This document shows positions 23,976-32,020 of a DNA stretch of 48,795 bases, one piece after another; position 1 is the first letter of the stretch, and every line of letters begins with the position of its first letter. A program made the position numbers and the translations under genes. Origin of the DNA: Novosphingobium sp. (GTDB taxonomy: Bacteria; Pseudomonadota; Alphaproteobacteria; Sphingomonadales; Sphingomonadaceae); contig NZ_JAIXPP010000109.1 of the NCBI RefSeq assembly GCF_027486195.1, positions 1 to 48,795 of the forward strand. Reading direction: 5' to 3'. Under the pieces are notes generated by a model. That model was not told where the DNA came from. It made no database searches and saw only the letters and a list, made by a program, of their open reading frames with translations.

Positions 23976-25142
23976 ATGACCGACCTTCGCCTCAACCCCA
24001 TCTACGCCGAAATGCCCGTCACCGTGTTCGAGCACATGTCGGGCCTTGCCCGCAGCCTCGGCGCGATCAATCTGGGCCAGGGCTTTCCCGATACGCCGCC
24101 GCCCGCCGCGCTCACCACTGCCGCGATGCGCGCGATGGAAACCCGCTCGCAGCAGTACCCGCCGAGCATGGGCGTGCCCGAACTGCGCGATGCGGTCGCC
24201 GCGTTCTATGCGCGGACCCAAGGCCTTGCCCTCACCCGCGAGCAAGTCGTCGTCACTTCAGGCGCGACCGAAGCGATTGCCGCCGCGATCCTTGCCGTCG
24301 TCGGGGTAGGCGATGAAGTGCTCCTCTTCTCGCCCGCCTACGATGCCTATGCCCCGCTGGTGCGCCGTGCTGGCGGTGTGCCGGTGTTCGTGCCGCTAAG
24401 CCCGCCGGGCTGGCATTATGACGAAGCGGCGATCCGCGCTGCGATCAGCCCGCGCACCCGCGCCCTGATCCTCAACGATCCGCTCAATCCGACCGGCTCG
24501 GTCGCCCGCCCGGAAGACCTCGCCCTCCTCGCCCGGATCGCCTGCGAGCACGATCTCGTCGCCATCTGCGACGAAGTGTGGGAAGCCGTGCGCTTCGATG
24601 GCCGCGCGCACCAATCGCTGCTGGCCGAGCCTGGCATGGCAGAGCGCGCGATCAAGATCGGCTCGGCCGGAAAGATCTTCGGCGCGACAGGCTGGAAGGT
24701 CGGCTGGCTGGTCGGCGATGCCGCGCTCGCCGCGGTGCTGGGCAAGGCGCACCAGTTCCTCACCTTCACCACCCCGCCGATGCTGCAATGGGCCGCCGCC
24801 GAAGGCCTCGCCGATCCCGCGATCACCGCGGCGCTCCATGCCGAATGGTCCGCCTCACGCGCCGTCCTCATCGAAGGCCTGAAGCACGCGGGCTTTGCCG
24901 TGCTCGAAAGCAAGGCTACCTGGTTCGCCTGCATCCACCTGCCCGCCAGCGGTATCGCGCTTGACGACCGCACTTTCAGCGAACGCGCGGTGCGCGAGGG
25001 AGGGGTCGCCTCGATCCCGCTCTCCGCGCTGTGGGAAGGGGAAGGTGGCCCCGCCACCATCGTGCGCCTGTGCCACTGCAAGCCACAGGCCATGCTGGAG
25101 GATGCCGTCGCGCGCCTCAGCCGCTGGCGCGAAGGCCTTTAG
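23976..25142 (+). CDS. PLP-dependent class I/II aminotransferase (YbdL/kynurenine aminotransferase group)
   Basis: The 388-aa fold-type I enzyme shows VTSGATEAI (phosphate-binding region), LNDPLNPTG (NPTG at 171-174), Asp199 in AICDEVWE pairing with the PLP ring nitrogen, and the Schiff-base Lys233 in GSAGKIFGATGWKVGW. The N-terminus INLGQGFPDTPPP is typical of methionine- or kynurenine-type transaminases such as YbdL. The exact amino donor is not deducible. GGAG lies five bases before ATG 23976. It converges with the amidotransferase gene, overlapping by four bases. Confidence 0.9.
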   Translation: MTDLRLNPIYAEMPVTVFEHMSGLARSLGAINLGQGFPDTPPPAALTTAAMRAMETRSQQYPPSMGVPELRDAVAAFYARTQGLALTREQVVVTSGATEAIAAAILAVVGVGDEVLLFSPAYDAYAPLVRRAGGVPVFVPLSPPGWHYDEAAIRAAISPRTRALILNDPLNPTGSVARPEDLALLARIACEHDLVAICDEVWEAVRFDGRAHQSLLAEPGMAERAIKIGSAGKIFGATGWKVGWLVGDAALAAVLGKAHQFLTFTTPPMLQWAAAEGLADPAITAALHAEWSASRAVLIEGLKHAGFAVLESKATWFACIHLPASGIALDDRTFSERAVREGGVASIPLSALWEGEGGPATIVRLCHCKPQAMLEDAVARLSRWREGL

Positions 25143-25834
25143 GCGGCAAGCCCCGCCAGCCATTCCGCGATCATCGCCCGCCCGGCGGCAACTGCGCCCG
25201 GTCCATGCGCTGCATGCGAAGCGCGCAATTCGCCGGGGCACTTCCCGGCGGCAGACAGGTAATCCATGTCCTGCGCGATCCAGTCCTCGAAGCGCTCGTC
25301 CTCGCCCATCTCGGCATGGAACTGCAGCGCCAGCACATTGCGCCCCTTGCGGAACGCCTGATGCGGATAGAGCGGGCTCGAAGCCAGCAGCTCCGCTCCA
25401 GCGGGCAGGGTGAAGGTATCGCCATGCCAATGCAGCACTGGCACCTCCGCCAGATGGCGCAGCGGCCCCTCGCGGTCGTGGATCATCACCGGCGCGAAGC
25501 CGATTTCCTTGACTGGCCCTGCATAAACATCCGCCCCCAGCGCCGCCGCGATCATCTGCGAACCGAAGCACACACCCAGCGTTGGCCGATCCGCCGCCAG
25601 CCGCCGCGCCAGCAGCTTCAATTGGCAGGTAATCCACGGATGCGCCTCGCGCTCGTAGACGCCCATCGGCCCGCCCATCATCACCACCAGATCGGGCGAG
25701 ACGAGATCAAGCGCATGGAAATCATGGTCGATCACATCCACCCGGTTGATCACGTAGCCCGCCGCCTCGATCGGCGCGCGGAAGCCGGCTACGCCTTCAC
25801 GCGGCACGTGGCGGATGATCAGCGCGGTCTTCAT
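25139..25834 (-). CDS. Stand-alone class I glutamine amidotransferase (GMP synthase GATase-like)
   Basis: The 231-aa protein has the nucleophile Cys89 in GVCFGSQ and the His173/Glu175 pair in LQFHAEM, the full class I triad. No synthase domain is attached. Relatives are annotated as GMP-synthase-like amidotransferases or gamma-glutamyl peptide hydrolases; substrate and acceptor are unknown. TAGGAG upstream supports ATG 25834; a TTG one codon earlier is also possible. Confidence 0.85.
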   Translation of the reverse strand: MKTALIIRHVPREGVAGFRAPIEAAGYVINRVDVIDHDFHALDLVSPDLVVMMGGPMGVYEREAHPWITCQLKLLARRLAADRPTLGVCFGSQMIAAALGADVYAGPVKEIGFAPVMIHDREGPLRHLAEVPVLHWHGDTFTLPAGAELLASSPLYPHQAFRKGRNVLALQFHAEMGEDERFEDWIAQDMDYLSAAGKCPGELRASHAAHGPGAVAAGRAMIAEWLAGLAA

Positions 25835-25978
25835 CAATGTGGCTCCTAAGTCGGAAGTCCATTTCTACTAAACCGATAGACTAAGGCCAGCGAGTTCAGA
25901 TTGGCTCCGCCATAGCCGCGCTTTCCGGCCCGCCCAGACCCCCGCCGCGAACACGCTCTTGTCGCCGGAAACGCCGCA

Positions 25979-26152
25979 TCAGAGCCCCAGCTTCTGCCAG
26001 AAATCCTCGGCCGACAGCGTGCGGTCTGCGGTCGCGGTCTCGCCCAATAGGCGCCACGATGGGTGCGGCAGACGGGCAACAGCGGCGCTGGCGACGGGCG
26101 AACGGGCGGACGGCTTGCGGGCACTACGGGGCGGGTTCGAAAGTCTCGACAT
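25979..26152 (-). CDS. Hypothetical 57-aa protein
   Basis: A short gene on the minus strand with CAAGGAG nine bases before ATG 26152, one of the better ribosome binding sites in this region. The product starts MSRLSNPPRSARKPSARSP, a basic proline/serine-rich stretch, and ends LGETATADRTLSAEDFWQKL plus GL, an amphipathic segment that looks conserved rather than random. No family is recognised. It stands alone, 144 bases beyond the amidotransferase start and on the same strand, so it may be co-transcribed with that gene. Confidence 0.5.
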   Translation of the reverse strand: MSRLSNPPRSARKPSARSPVASAAVARLPHPSWRLLGETATADRTLSAEDFWQKLGL

Positions 26153-26500
26153 ATTCCGGGCTCCTTGATCGGAACACGAATCTGGCGAGGTCGCCCCTGT
26201 TCGTGCGCTTTAGCCGTTGGTGACGCGGAGCAAGCTGACATCCATCAAAAGCCGCGATGCGCCGAGGACGGGGAGAGGGACATCCCCGGCGCACGCAAAA
26301 TCTCTACTAATTTAATTGGGTATTGTCACTTCAGAAATTCTGAAGCCCTGCCAAGGTTTGCTTGCTGCGCCCCCGCTTCCAGATCGAGCGGGTGATTTCC
26401 GGCAGCGGACGATGGAATGGTACGCGAACCCTCGTTCAGCGAAGTGGCAAAGCCTCTTGAGTCCGATAAGACGGCGTGAGCACTTGCTTGCGGCCCCGGC
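26153..26500. other. 348-base intergenic region without a supported gene
   Basis: The region holds a 17-base inverted repeat CTTCAGAA-A-TTCTGAAG (26329-26345) beside an AT-rich stretch (about 26295-26325) that is unusual here and could contain a promoter or an attenuator. An imperfect GC-rich stem (TGCGCCG with CGGCGCA) lies at about 26257-26293. Small frames on the plus strand have no ribosome binding sites and look like chance. Confidence 0.4.
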
Positions 26501-27511
26501 TCAGCGCCGCAAGGCCGCAAGCACATCCGCCCAGGATACCAGCTTGAAGTTCTGCGCTGCAGGCGCATTGTCGCCGTCCTGCGCCACGAAAAGCCCGGCG
26601 TGGTAGCGTGGGCCAAACGCGCCGGGATGGAAGGCGATGCCATCGGTTTCCTCGGTCGATCCCAGCCGGCCCGCGGCAATGCGGAAGCGTCCGGCGGGCT
26701 TCATCCCGGGCAGCCGGAACAGCGCATAGGCATTGTCGCCTTGGCTCGATGCGATCAGCCAGCCGCCGCGCCGCCCCTGCGGTGCCAGCGCCAGTCCCTC
26801 GACATCGGCGACAAGCTGCGCGCCGTCCACCGCCGCGACCAGCCGCCCCCGACGCGAAGCCGTGGCCTGCGCATCGAACGCCCAGATGCCGCGATCTTCC
26901 TCGCCCACATAGAGCCTGCGGCTGCGCTGATCGACCACGCAGCCCTCGGGCTGGGTTTCCAGCTTGAGCTGGCGCACGATCCGCCCGCGCGGCTTTCCTT
27001 GCCCCAACGTAATCGACACTTGCGCAACGGTCCCGTCCTTCAGCACCGAAAACGCATGAAGCCGCGCGCCGACGCGCATCAGGCACACGCCATAGGCTTC
27101 GCCCGCGCCGCCGCTCACCGTGCCCAGCGGCACCAGCTTTGCGCGGCGCGTATCGAGCCGGTAGAGCCGCAGCCGCGCCGCAGCTTCATCGTTGCGGTCG
27201 CTCGCCACCACGATCACGCCGCGCCGCCCCATGCCGATCAGATCGACATTGTTGAGCCGCCCATCGGGCGAGAAATCGCGCGCTTTTCCATCGAGTCCGT
27301 AGACATAGAGCCCGGCCTTCTTGTCCGTCGCCACGATCAGGCTGCGCAAAGGCTGGCGCGGATTGCGCCAGATCGCCGGATCGTCTGCGGCATCAGCCGC
27401 CGCAGTGCCAACCGGCACAGTTTCCCCCTGCGCGGTGACCGATACCGTCACCGGCGCAGCCAAAGCCGCCATCGGCAGCGCAGCCCCAGCCACTGCCACC
27501 CAGAGCCGCAT
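26501..27511 (-). CDS. Exported beta-propeller phytase (3-phytase family)
   Basis: The 336-aa protein has a signal peptide (MRLWVAVAGAALPMAALA) and the calcium-dependent beta-propeller phytase pattern: DDPAIWRNP, DGRLNNVDLI, YVGEEDRGIWAFDA, DVEGLAL, LIASSQGDNAYALF and a late DGIAFHPG. These enzymes release phosphate from inositol hexakisphosphate in the periplasm or outside. Its ATG overlaps the last base of the TonB-receptor stop codon, so the two are translated together. Beta-propeller phytases next to TonB-dependent receptors are a known arrangement in Sphingomonas and Caulobacter. Confidence 0.92.
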   Translation of the reverse strand: MRLWVAVAGAALPMAALAAPVTVSVTAQGETVPVGTAAADAADDPAIWRNPRQPLRSLIVATDKKAGLYVYGLDGKARDFSPDGRLNNVDLIGMGRRGVIVVASDRNDEAAARLRLYRLDTRRAKLVPLGTVSGGAGEAYGVCLMRVGARLHAFSVLKDGTVAQVSITLGQGKPRGRIVRQLKLETQPEGCVVDQRSRRLYVGEEDRGIWAFDAQATASRRGRLVAAVDGAQLVADVEGLALAPQGRRGGWLIASSQGDNAYALFRLPGMKPAGRFRIAAGRLGSTEETDGIAFHPGAFGPRYHAGLFVAQDGDNAPAAQNFKLVSWADVLAALRR

Positions 27512-29895
27512 CAGAACGCGTACCGCGCGACGATCTGGAACACCGGACCGCCAGTCTCGGATTCAAGCTCATACTCGTCAAAGCTGCGCGTGCGCTGATC
27601 GCCGATCGTGGTGAACTTGTTGAACACCTCATCCTTGGCGCCGTTGAGCAGGTTCGAGCCGACAGCACGCAGCGTGAAGCTCTTGCCGAAGCGCTTTTCG
27701 ACGAACACCTCAAGATCGGCCCCATAGGTCGTGCGGATTTCCTCACCGATGATCCGGTCAAACGCCGGACCCTGCTTGCGATAGGTCGCGCCGATCGTGC
27801 CGCCGATCCTGGGGAAATTCTGGATCATGCCGAAGTTGTAGATATACTTGGATTGTCCATTGAAGCGCCTCGTGCCGAAATCGTCACGGATGCTGCTCTG
27901 CATCAAGGTCAGGTTGCCGAAAATGCCGGTTTCACGCAGTCCGATGAAAACCAGGCTGGCCGAAAGATCGAACTCCACGCCCCAGACTTCACCGCTGCCG
28001 GTGTTGCGGGGCTGCAGCACGAAGGTGTTCTCGCCTTCCGAGCCTTCGCGCCCGGTGTTGGCCACTTCGACGACATTCTTGATCGTGCGATAGAACGCGT
28101 TGACCCCGATCACACCCGTCCGGCCGATGCGGTGCTCATAGCCCAGATCGCCGCCCCAGGATGTTTCCGGCCTCAGTTGCGGATTGCCCAGCAGATCGTT
28201 GTCACCCAGTTCGGCCTCGAGCAGCGCGGGCGAGATGAAATCGAAGCGCGGGCGACGCACGGTCCGCGCGGCCGAAGCGGTGATCCGGCCCGCGCCCAGT
28301 TCGATGCGCACCGAAGCCGAAGGCAGCAGGAAATTGTACTTCACCCGCGCCGAAGCATCCGCCGGATCGACCGTGAAATCCTCGATCCGCACCGCGGTGT
28401 TTTCCCAGCGGAGCCCTGCCTCGAACTTCACATTTCCGCTCTTGCCTTCGATCAGGGCATAAAGATCGCGGCGATCCTCCTCGATCCGGTTGAAGCCGCC
28501 GGGGGTGGCTTCAATATCCACGAAAGGCCGGGCGAACTGCTCGGGATTGTCGGTCGCCTGTGCGTATCCTGAAAGATTGTCGGTCACGTTGAAACGGTTG
28601 CGCACAGCCGCAATGTCAGTCTTGCGGATCTTGTTCTGCGCGAACCCGCCTACCGCAAGGTTGATTGCGCTGGTCAGGCGGAACGATTGCTCCAGTTCGC
28701 CAGCCAGTTCGGTATCGCGCAGCGCCGTCGTGCCAAAGTCGCCTGTATAGCGCGGCCGGCTGCGGTCGAAATCGACCTCATGCTCGAACTCGCGCTCGTC
28801 ATTCCGGAAGCTGGAGAAGCTGACGCGGGCGGTGGTCTTGCCCCAATCGGTCTCATGGCTGAACTTGCTGGTGAGCGCCATGCTTTCCTGCTTGATGAAC
28901 AGCGGGTTGTAGTTGTCGGTCAGCAATGTGCCACCTGCATTGAGGCGGACCGGGCCGGTTGAAACGAACGGATCGTTGAATTCGAACGAGCGCTCGATCT
29001 GCTCGCGTTCGGTGCGCACATAATTGCCCGCGATCTCGAACTTGGTGCCGCCCTGCTCCATCGCCCAGCTGACGTTACCGGCATAGTCGGTGCCGTTGCG
29101 GATATCGGACTGCTCTTCGCGGTTGTTGAAATCGTCGGTGGCGAAATTCGGATTGTTCTCGGGCGAATCGCCGTAGCGCAGGCTCTTCTTGGTTTTGGGC
29201 GCATAGCGTCCCTGCACGTTTGCACCGATCAGCAAGCGGCCCGGCCCCAGCTTGCCGCCATAGTAGAGGCCGCCGCTGGGCTTGGCCTTGCCATCATCGA
29301 AGAACAGCCCGCCGGCGCGAACATAGCCGCCGTCCATGCTGAAGGCGTTGCGCAGCACGATGTTCAGCGTGCCCGCCACGGCATCACCGGTGCGGCGGGC
29401 CGAGGAGGAACGCACGATTTCGACCTGCTTGATCAGTTCGGCAGGAATCCGGTCGAGAAAGAACGAGCGGTCGGCGTTCGCGCCGGGCACCCGGTCGCCG
29501 TTGATCAGGATCTGGGTATAGCCCGGATCAAGCCCGCGCAGGCGCGCTCCGTCGCTTTCCAGCACGTCGGAAAGGAACGTGACCGAAGGCACGCGCTTCA
29601 GCGCATCGCCAGCTGTCAGCGGCTCGAAGCGGCGGAAGTATTCCTCGTCATAGACCAGCTTGGGCTCGGCTCCATCTGTCGCGCGGTTGCGAAAGCCGAT
29701 CTCGGCTTGCACCACGATCTCGCGCGCGGCGCGGGTCGTCTCGTCGTCGGCCATTTCGGCTGCCGCGCCACCCGCAGCTTCGTCCGCTGCCAGGGCCGGT
29801 GAGAAGGCGAGCACGCTTCCGGCCAGAAGCGTGGCACGGACCAGCAGGCGCGCGGTACGCGGCGCAAAGGCAAGGCGGTTGGCAGATGTGGTCAC
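27511..29895 (-). CDS. TonB-dependent outer-membrane receptor linked to phytase
   Basis: The 794-aa receptor has a signal peptide ending PALAADE, a plug domain (DALKRVPSVTFLSD, RLRGLDPGYTQILINGDRVPG, ARRTGDAVAGTLNIVL) and a 22-strand barrel ending in the terminal aromatic of QIVARYAF. No long N-terminal signalling domain for an anti-sigma factor is seen. With the phytase it probably imports phytate or lower inositol phosphates across the outer membrane. The start is GTG 29895, eight bases after GGGGGA, and that Shine-Dalgarno sits in a hairpin. The following phytase overlaps by one base. Confidence 0.92.
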   Translation of the reverse strand: MTTSANRLAFAPRTARLLVRATLLAGSVLAFSPALAADEAAGGAAAEMADDETTRAAREIVVQAEIGFRNRATDGAEPKLVYDEEYFRRFEPLTAGDALKRVPSVTFLSDVLESDGARLRGLDPGYTQILINGDRVPGANADRSFFLDRIPAELIKQVEIVRSSSARRTGDAVAGTLNIVLRNAFSMDGGYVRAGGLFFDDGKAKPSGGLYYGGKLGPGRLLIGANVQGRYAPKTKKSLRYGDSPENNPNFATDDFNNREEQSDIRNGTDYAGNVSWAMEQGGTKFEIAGNYVRTEREQIERSFEFNDPFVSTGPVRLNAGGTLLTDNYNPLFIKQESMALTSKFSHETDWGKTTARVSFSSFRNDEREFEHEVDFDRSRPRYTGDFGTTALRDTELAGELEQSFRLTSAINLAVGGFAQNKIRKTDIAAVRNRFNVTDNLSGYAQATDNPEQFARPFVDIEATPGGFNRIEEDRRDLYALIEGKSGNVKFEAGLRWENTAVRIEDFTVDPADASARVKYNFLLPSASVRIELGAGRITASAARTVRRPRFDFISPALLEAELGDNDLLGNPQLRPETSWGGDLGYEHRIGRTGVIGVNAFYRTIKNVVEVANTGREGSEGENTFVLQPRNTGSGEVWGVEFDLSASLVFIGLRETGIFGNLTLMQSSIRDDFGTRRFNGQSKYIYNFGMIQNFPRIGGTIGATYRKQGPAFDRIIGEEIRTTYGADLEVFVEKRFGKSFTLRAVGSNLLNGAKDEVFNKFTTIGDQRTRSFDEYELESETGGPVFQIVARYAF

Positions 29896-29902
29896 GTCAG
29901 GT

Positions 29903-29929
29903 CCCCCATTCGTGTTGACGAATGAGGGG
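29903..29929 (-). promoter_or_regulatory. Leader hairpin sequestering the TonB-receptor Shine-Dalgarno
   Basis: In the mRNA, CATTCGT and ACGAATG pair around CAAC, and CCCC pairs with GGGG after one bulged base, giving an 11-bp stem. The 3' arm contains the GGGGG of the ribosome binding site for the GTG start at 29895. When folded it would hide the site. This suggests translational control by a protein, small RNA or temperature; the regulator is unknown. Confidence 0.55.
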
Positions 29930-30020
29930 CGGCTATGCGCGGCTGGAGACAGAACTGTTACAAGACGGCACCTCTCTCATCGAGCAATTATTTGTTATAT
30001 TATACTTTTTTTACTAAAAA

Positions 30021-30052
30021 GGCCCGCCGCGCGATGTATCGCACGGCGGGCC
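30021..30052 (-). terminator. Strong terminator of the aceA transcript
   Basis: GGCCCGCCG (30021-30029) pairs with CGGCGGGCC (30044-30052), and after one mismatch GCGAT pairs with ATCGC around a two-base loop. On the minus strand it is followed by TTTTTAG, a U-run. It lies 45 bases past the 52-aa gene and ends the aceA unit before the divergent region of the TonB receptor. Confidence 0.9.
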
Positions 30053-30096
30053 AGCTTTCCTCCCCAGGAAAGTATCGTGTGGGGCGCGAGGGCGGA

Positions 30097-30255
30097 TTAC
30101 CTGCCCATGGCGCTCCCGAGCCGGTGGTAGAGGTGCGAGAACTTCACCGATTCCGGCTGGTCCTCGATCACCTTGAGGTAGTGCAGCACTGCCTCGCGGA
30201 TCAGCTTGAAGTCTTCGGTGGAAAGGACCGCACGGGCCCGGGTCGGTTCAGCCAT
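30097..30255 (-). CDS. Small 52-aa protein downstream of aceA
   Basis: This short gene begins at ATG 30255 with AGAGGAG about eight bases upstream and ends before the terminator. The product is highly structured in composition: an acidic-basic helix (STEDFKLIREAVLHYLKVIE) followed by SVKFSHLYHRLGSAMGR. No known family is recognised. It follows aceA by 23 bases and shares its terminator, so it is very probably in the same operon. A role in regulating isocitrate lyase is possible but not shown. Confidence 0.7.
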   Translation of the reverse strand: MAEPTRARAVLSTEDFKLIREAVLHYLKVIEDQPESVKFSHLYHRLGSAMGR

Positions 30256-30278
30256 TGTCCTGCTCCTCTGCTCGGTGC

Positions 30279-31874
30279 TTATGCTGCGAACTGGTTCATG
30301 GTGTTATGCGCGCCGCCCGCCTTCAGGGCTGCCTCGCCAGCGAAGTATTCCTTGTGATCATCGCCAAGGTCAGACCCGGCCATGTTCTGGTGCTTCACGC
30401 AGGCGATGCCCTGGCGGATTTCCTCGCGCTGAACGTTCTTCACGTAGCCCAGCATGCCCGCCTCGCCGAAGTATTCGCGCGCCAGATTGTCGGTGCTGAG
30501 CGCCGCGGTGTGGTAGGTCGGCAGCGTGATGAGGTGGTGGAAGATCCCCGCTTCCCGCGCCGAATCGCGCTGGAAGGTGCGGATGCGTTCATCAGCTTCG
30601 TCCGCCAGCGCGGTGCCGTCGTAGTCAACGCTCATCAGCTTCGCGCGGTCATAGGCGCTGGTGTCCTTGCCTTCCGCATTCCAGGCATCGAACACCTGCT
30701 GGCGGAAGTTCAGCGTCCAGTTGAAGCTCGGCGAGTTGTTGTAGACGAGCTTGGCGTTCGGGATCACTTCGCGGATGCGGCGCACCATGCCGCCGATCTG
30801 GCCGATGTGGGGCTTCTCGGTCTCGATCCACAGCAGGTCCGCACCGTTCTGCAGGCTGTTGATCCCGTCGAGCACGCAGCGGTCCTCGCCGGTGCCGGAG
30901 CGGAACTGGAACAGGTTGGAAGGAAGGCGCTTGGGGCGCATCAGCTTGCCGTCGCGGCTGATCAGCACATCGCCGTGGCCGAGCGTCGCCGCATCGACTT
31001 CCTCGCAATCGAGGTAGCTGTTGTACTGGTCGGCAATGTCGCCCGGTTCCTTCACGAAGGCGATCTGCTTGGTGAGGCCCGCGCCAAGGCTGTCCGTGCG
31101 CGCAACGATGATCCCGTCATCGACGCCCAGCTCCAGGAAAGCGTAACGAACCGCGCGGATCTTCGCGAGGAAGTCCTCGTGCGGCACGGTCACCTTGCCG
31201 TCCTGGTGGCCGCACTGCTTTTCGTCCGAGACCTGGTTCTCGATCTGGATGCAGCAGGCGCCCGCTTCGATGAACTTCTTGGCGAGGAGGTAGGTCGCCT
31301 CGGCATTGCCGAAGCCCGCATCGATATCGGCGATGATCGGCACGACGTGGGTCTGGTATTCGTCGATCTTGTGCAGCAGGCGGTGCGTGTTGACCGCATC
31401 GCCCGAGGCCTTGGCGGCATCGAGTTCGCGGAACAGCATGCCCAGCTCACGCGCATCGGCCTGACGCAGGAAGGTATAAAGCTCCTCGATCAGCGCCGGA
31501 ACGCTGGTCTTCTCGTGCATCGACTGATCGGGCAGCGGGCCGAACTCGCTGCGCAGCGCGGCGACCATCCAGCCCGAAAGGTAGAGGTAGCGGCCCTTGG
31601 TCGTGCCGAAGTGCTTCTTGATGGAGATCATCTTCTGCTGGCCGATGAAGCCGTGCCAGCAGCCGAGCGACTGCGTGTACTTGGCCGGATCGGCATCATA
31701 GGCGGCCATATCGGCACGCATGATCTTGGCAGTGTAGCGCGCGATGTCGAGCCCGGTCTGGAAGCGGTTCTGCAGACGCATGCGCGCTACCGAAGCGGCG
31801 TCGATCCCGTCCCAGGGCTTGCCGAAGGGCGCGATCGCCTTGGCGGCTTCGTTGATGGTCTGGGAATAGGTCAT
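30279..31874 (-). CDS. aceA: Isocitrate lyase (long form)
   Basis: Isocitrate lyase splits isocitrate to glyoxylate and succinate, opening the glyoxylate shunt for growth on acetate or fatty acids. The 531-aa protein is the long form seen in Pseudomonas aeruginosa and many alphaproteobacteria. The catalytic Cys221 is in DEKQCGHQDGK, and IADIDAGFGN and VYNNSPSFNWTLNF are conserved active-site blocks. GGAAG precedes ATG 31874; twelve earlier codons in frame are not needed. It diverges from the ScfR-type regulator across a region with a 9-bp inverted repeat. Malate synthase is not in the window. Confidence 0.97.
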   Translation of the reverse strand: MTYSQTINEAAKAIAPFGKPWDGIDAASVARMRLQNRFQTGLDIARYTAKIMRADMAAYDADPAKYTQSLGCWHGFIGQQKMISIKKHFGTTKGRYLYLSGWMVAALRSEFGPLPDQSMHEKTSVPALIEELYTFLRQADARELGMLFRELDAAKASGDAVNTHRLLHKIDEYQTHVVPIIADIDAGFGNAEATYLLAKKFIEAGACCIQIENQVSDEKQCGHQDGKVTVPHEDFLAKIRAVRYAFLELGVDDGIIVARTDSLGAGLTKQIAFVKEPGDIADQYNSYLDCEEVDAATLGHGDVLISRDGKLMRPKRLPSNLFQFRSGTGEDRCVLDGINSLQNGADLLWIETEKPHIGQIGGMVRRIREVIPNAKLVYNNSPSFNWTLNFRQQVFDAWNAEGKDTSAYDRAKLMSVDYDGTALADEADERIRTFQRDSAREAGIFHHLITLPTYHTAALSTDNLAREYFGEAGMLGYVKNVQREEIRQGIACVKHQNMAGSDLGDDHKEYFAGEAALKAGGAHNTMNQFAA

Positions 31875-31964
31875 GGGTCTCGCTTCCTGTCTGGGGTAGG
31901 CTTGATGCACCCCGGCTAGACCCGCGAACGCACCCGCGAAACCCGCAGCGCAGTCATGTTGTCA

Positions 31965-31991
31965 AACTTTACAGAATATGCTTGTAAAGTT
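31965..31991. promoter_or_regulatory. AACTTTACA inverted repeat between aceA and scfR
   Basis: AACTTTACA (31965-31973) and TGTAAAGTT (31983-31991) are perfect nine-base arms nine bases apart. The half-site resembles the AAACTTTGCAAA-type motif of RamB, the corynebacterial homologue of the adjacent regulator. The position between divergent aceA and scfR suits an operator for both. The AT content stands out from the flanks. Confidence 0.75.
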
Positions 31992-32020
31992 GTACAGGCT
32001 TCACAGGACTGCCCGAACCC

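Noticed and set aside
26063..26395. 110-codon plus-strand ORF in the intergenic region
   Set aside because: Overlaps the better-supported 57-aa gene on the other strand and has no ribosome binding site.
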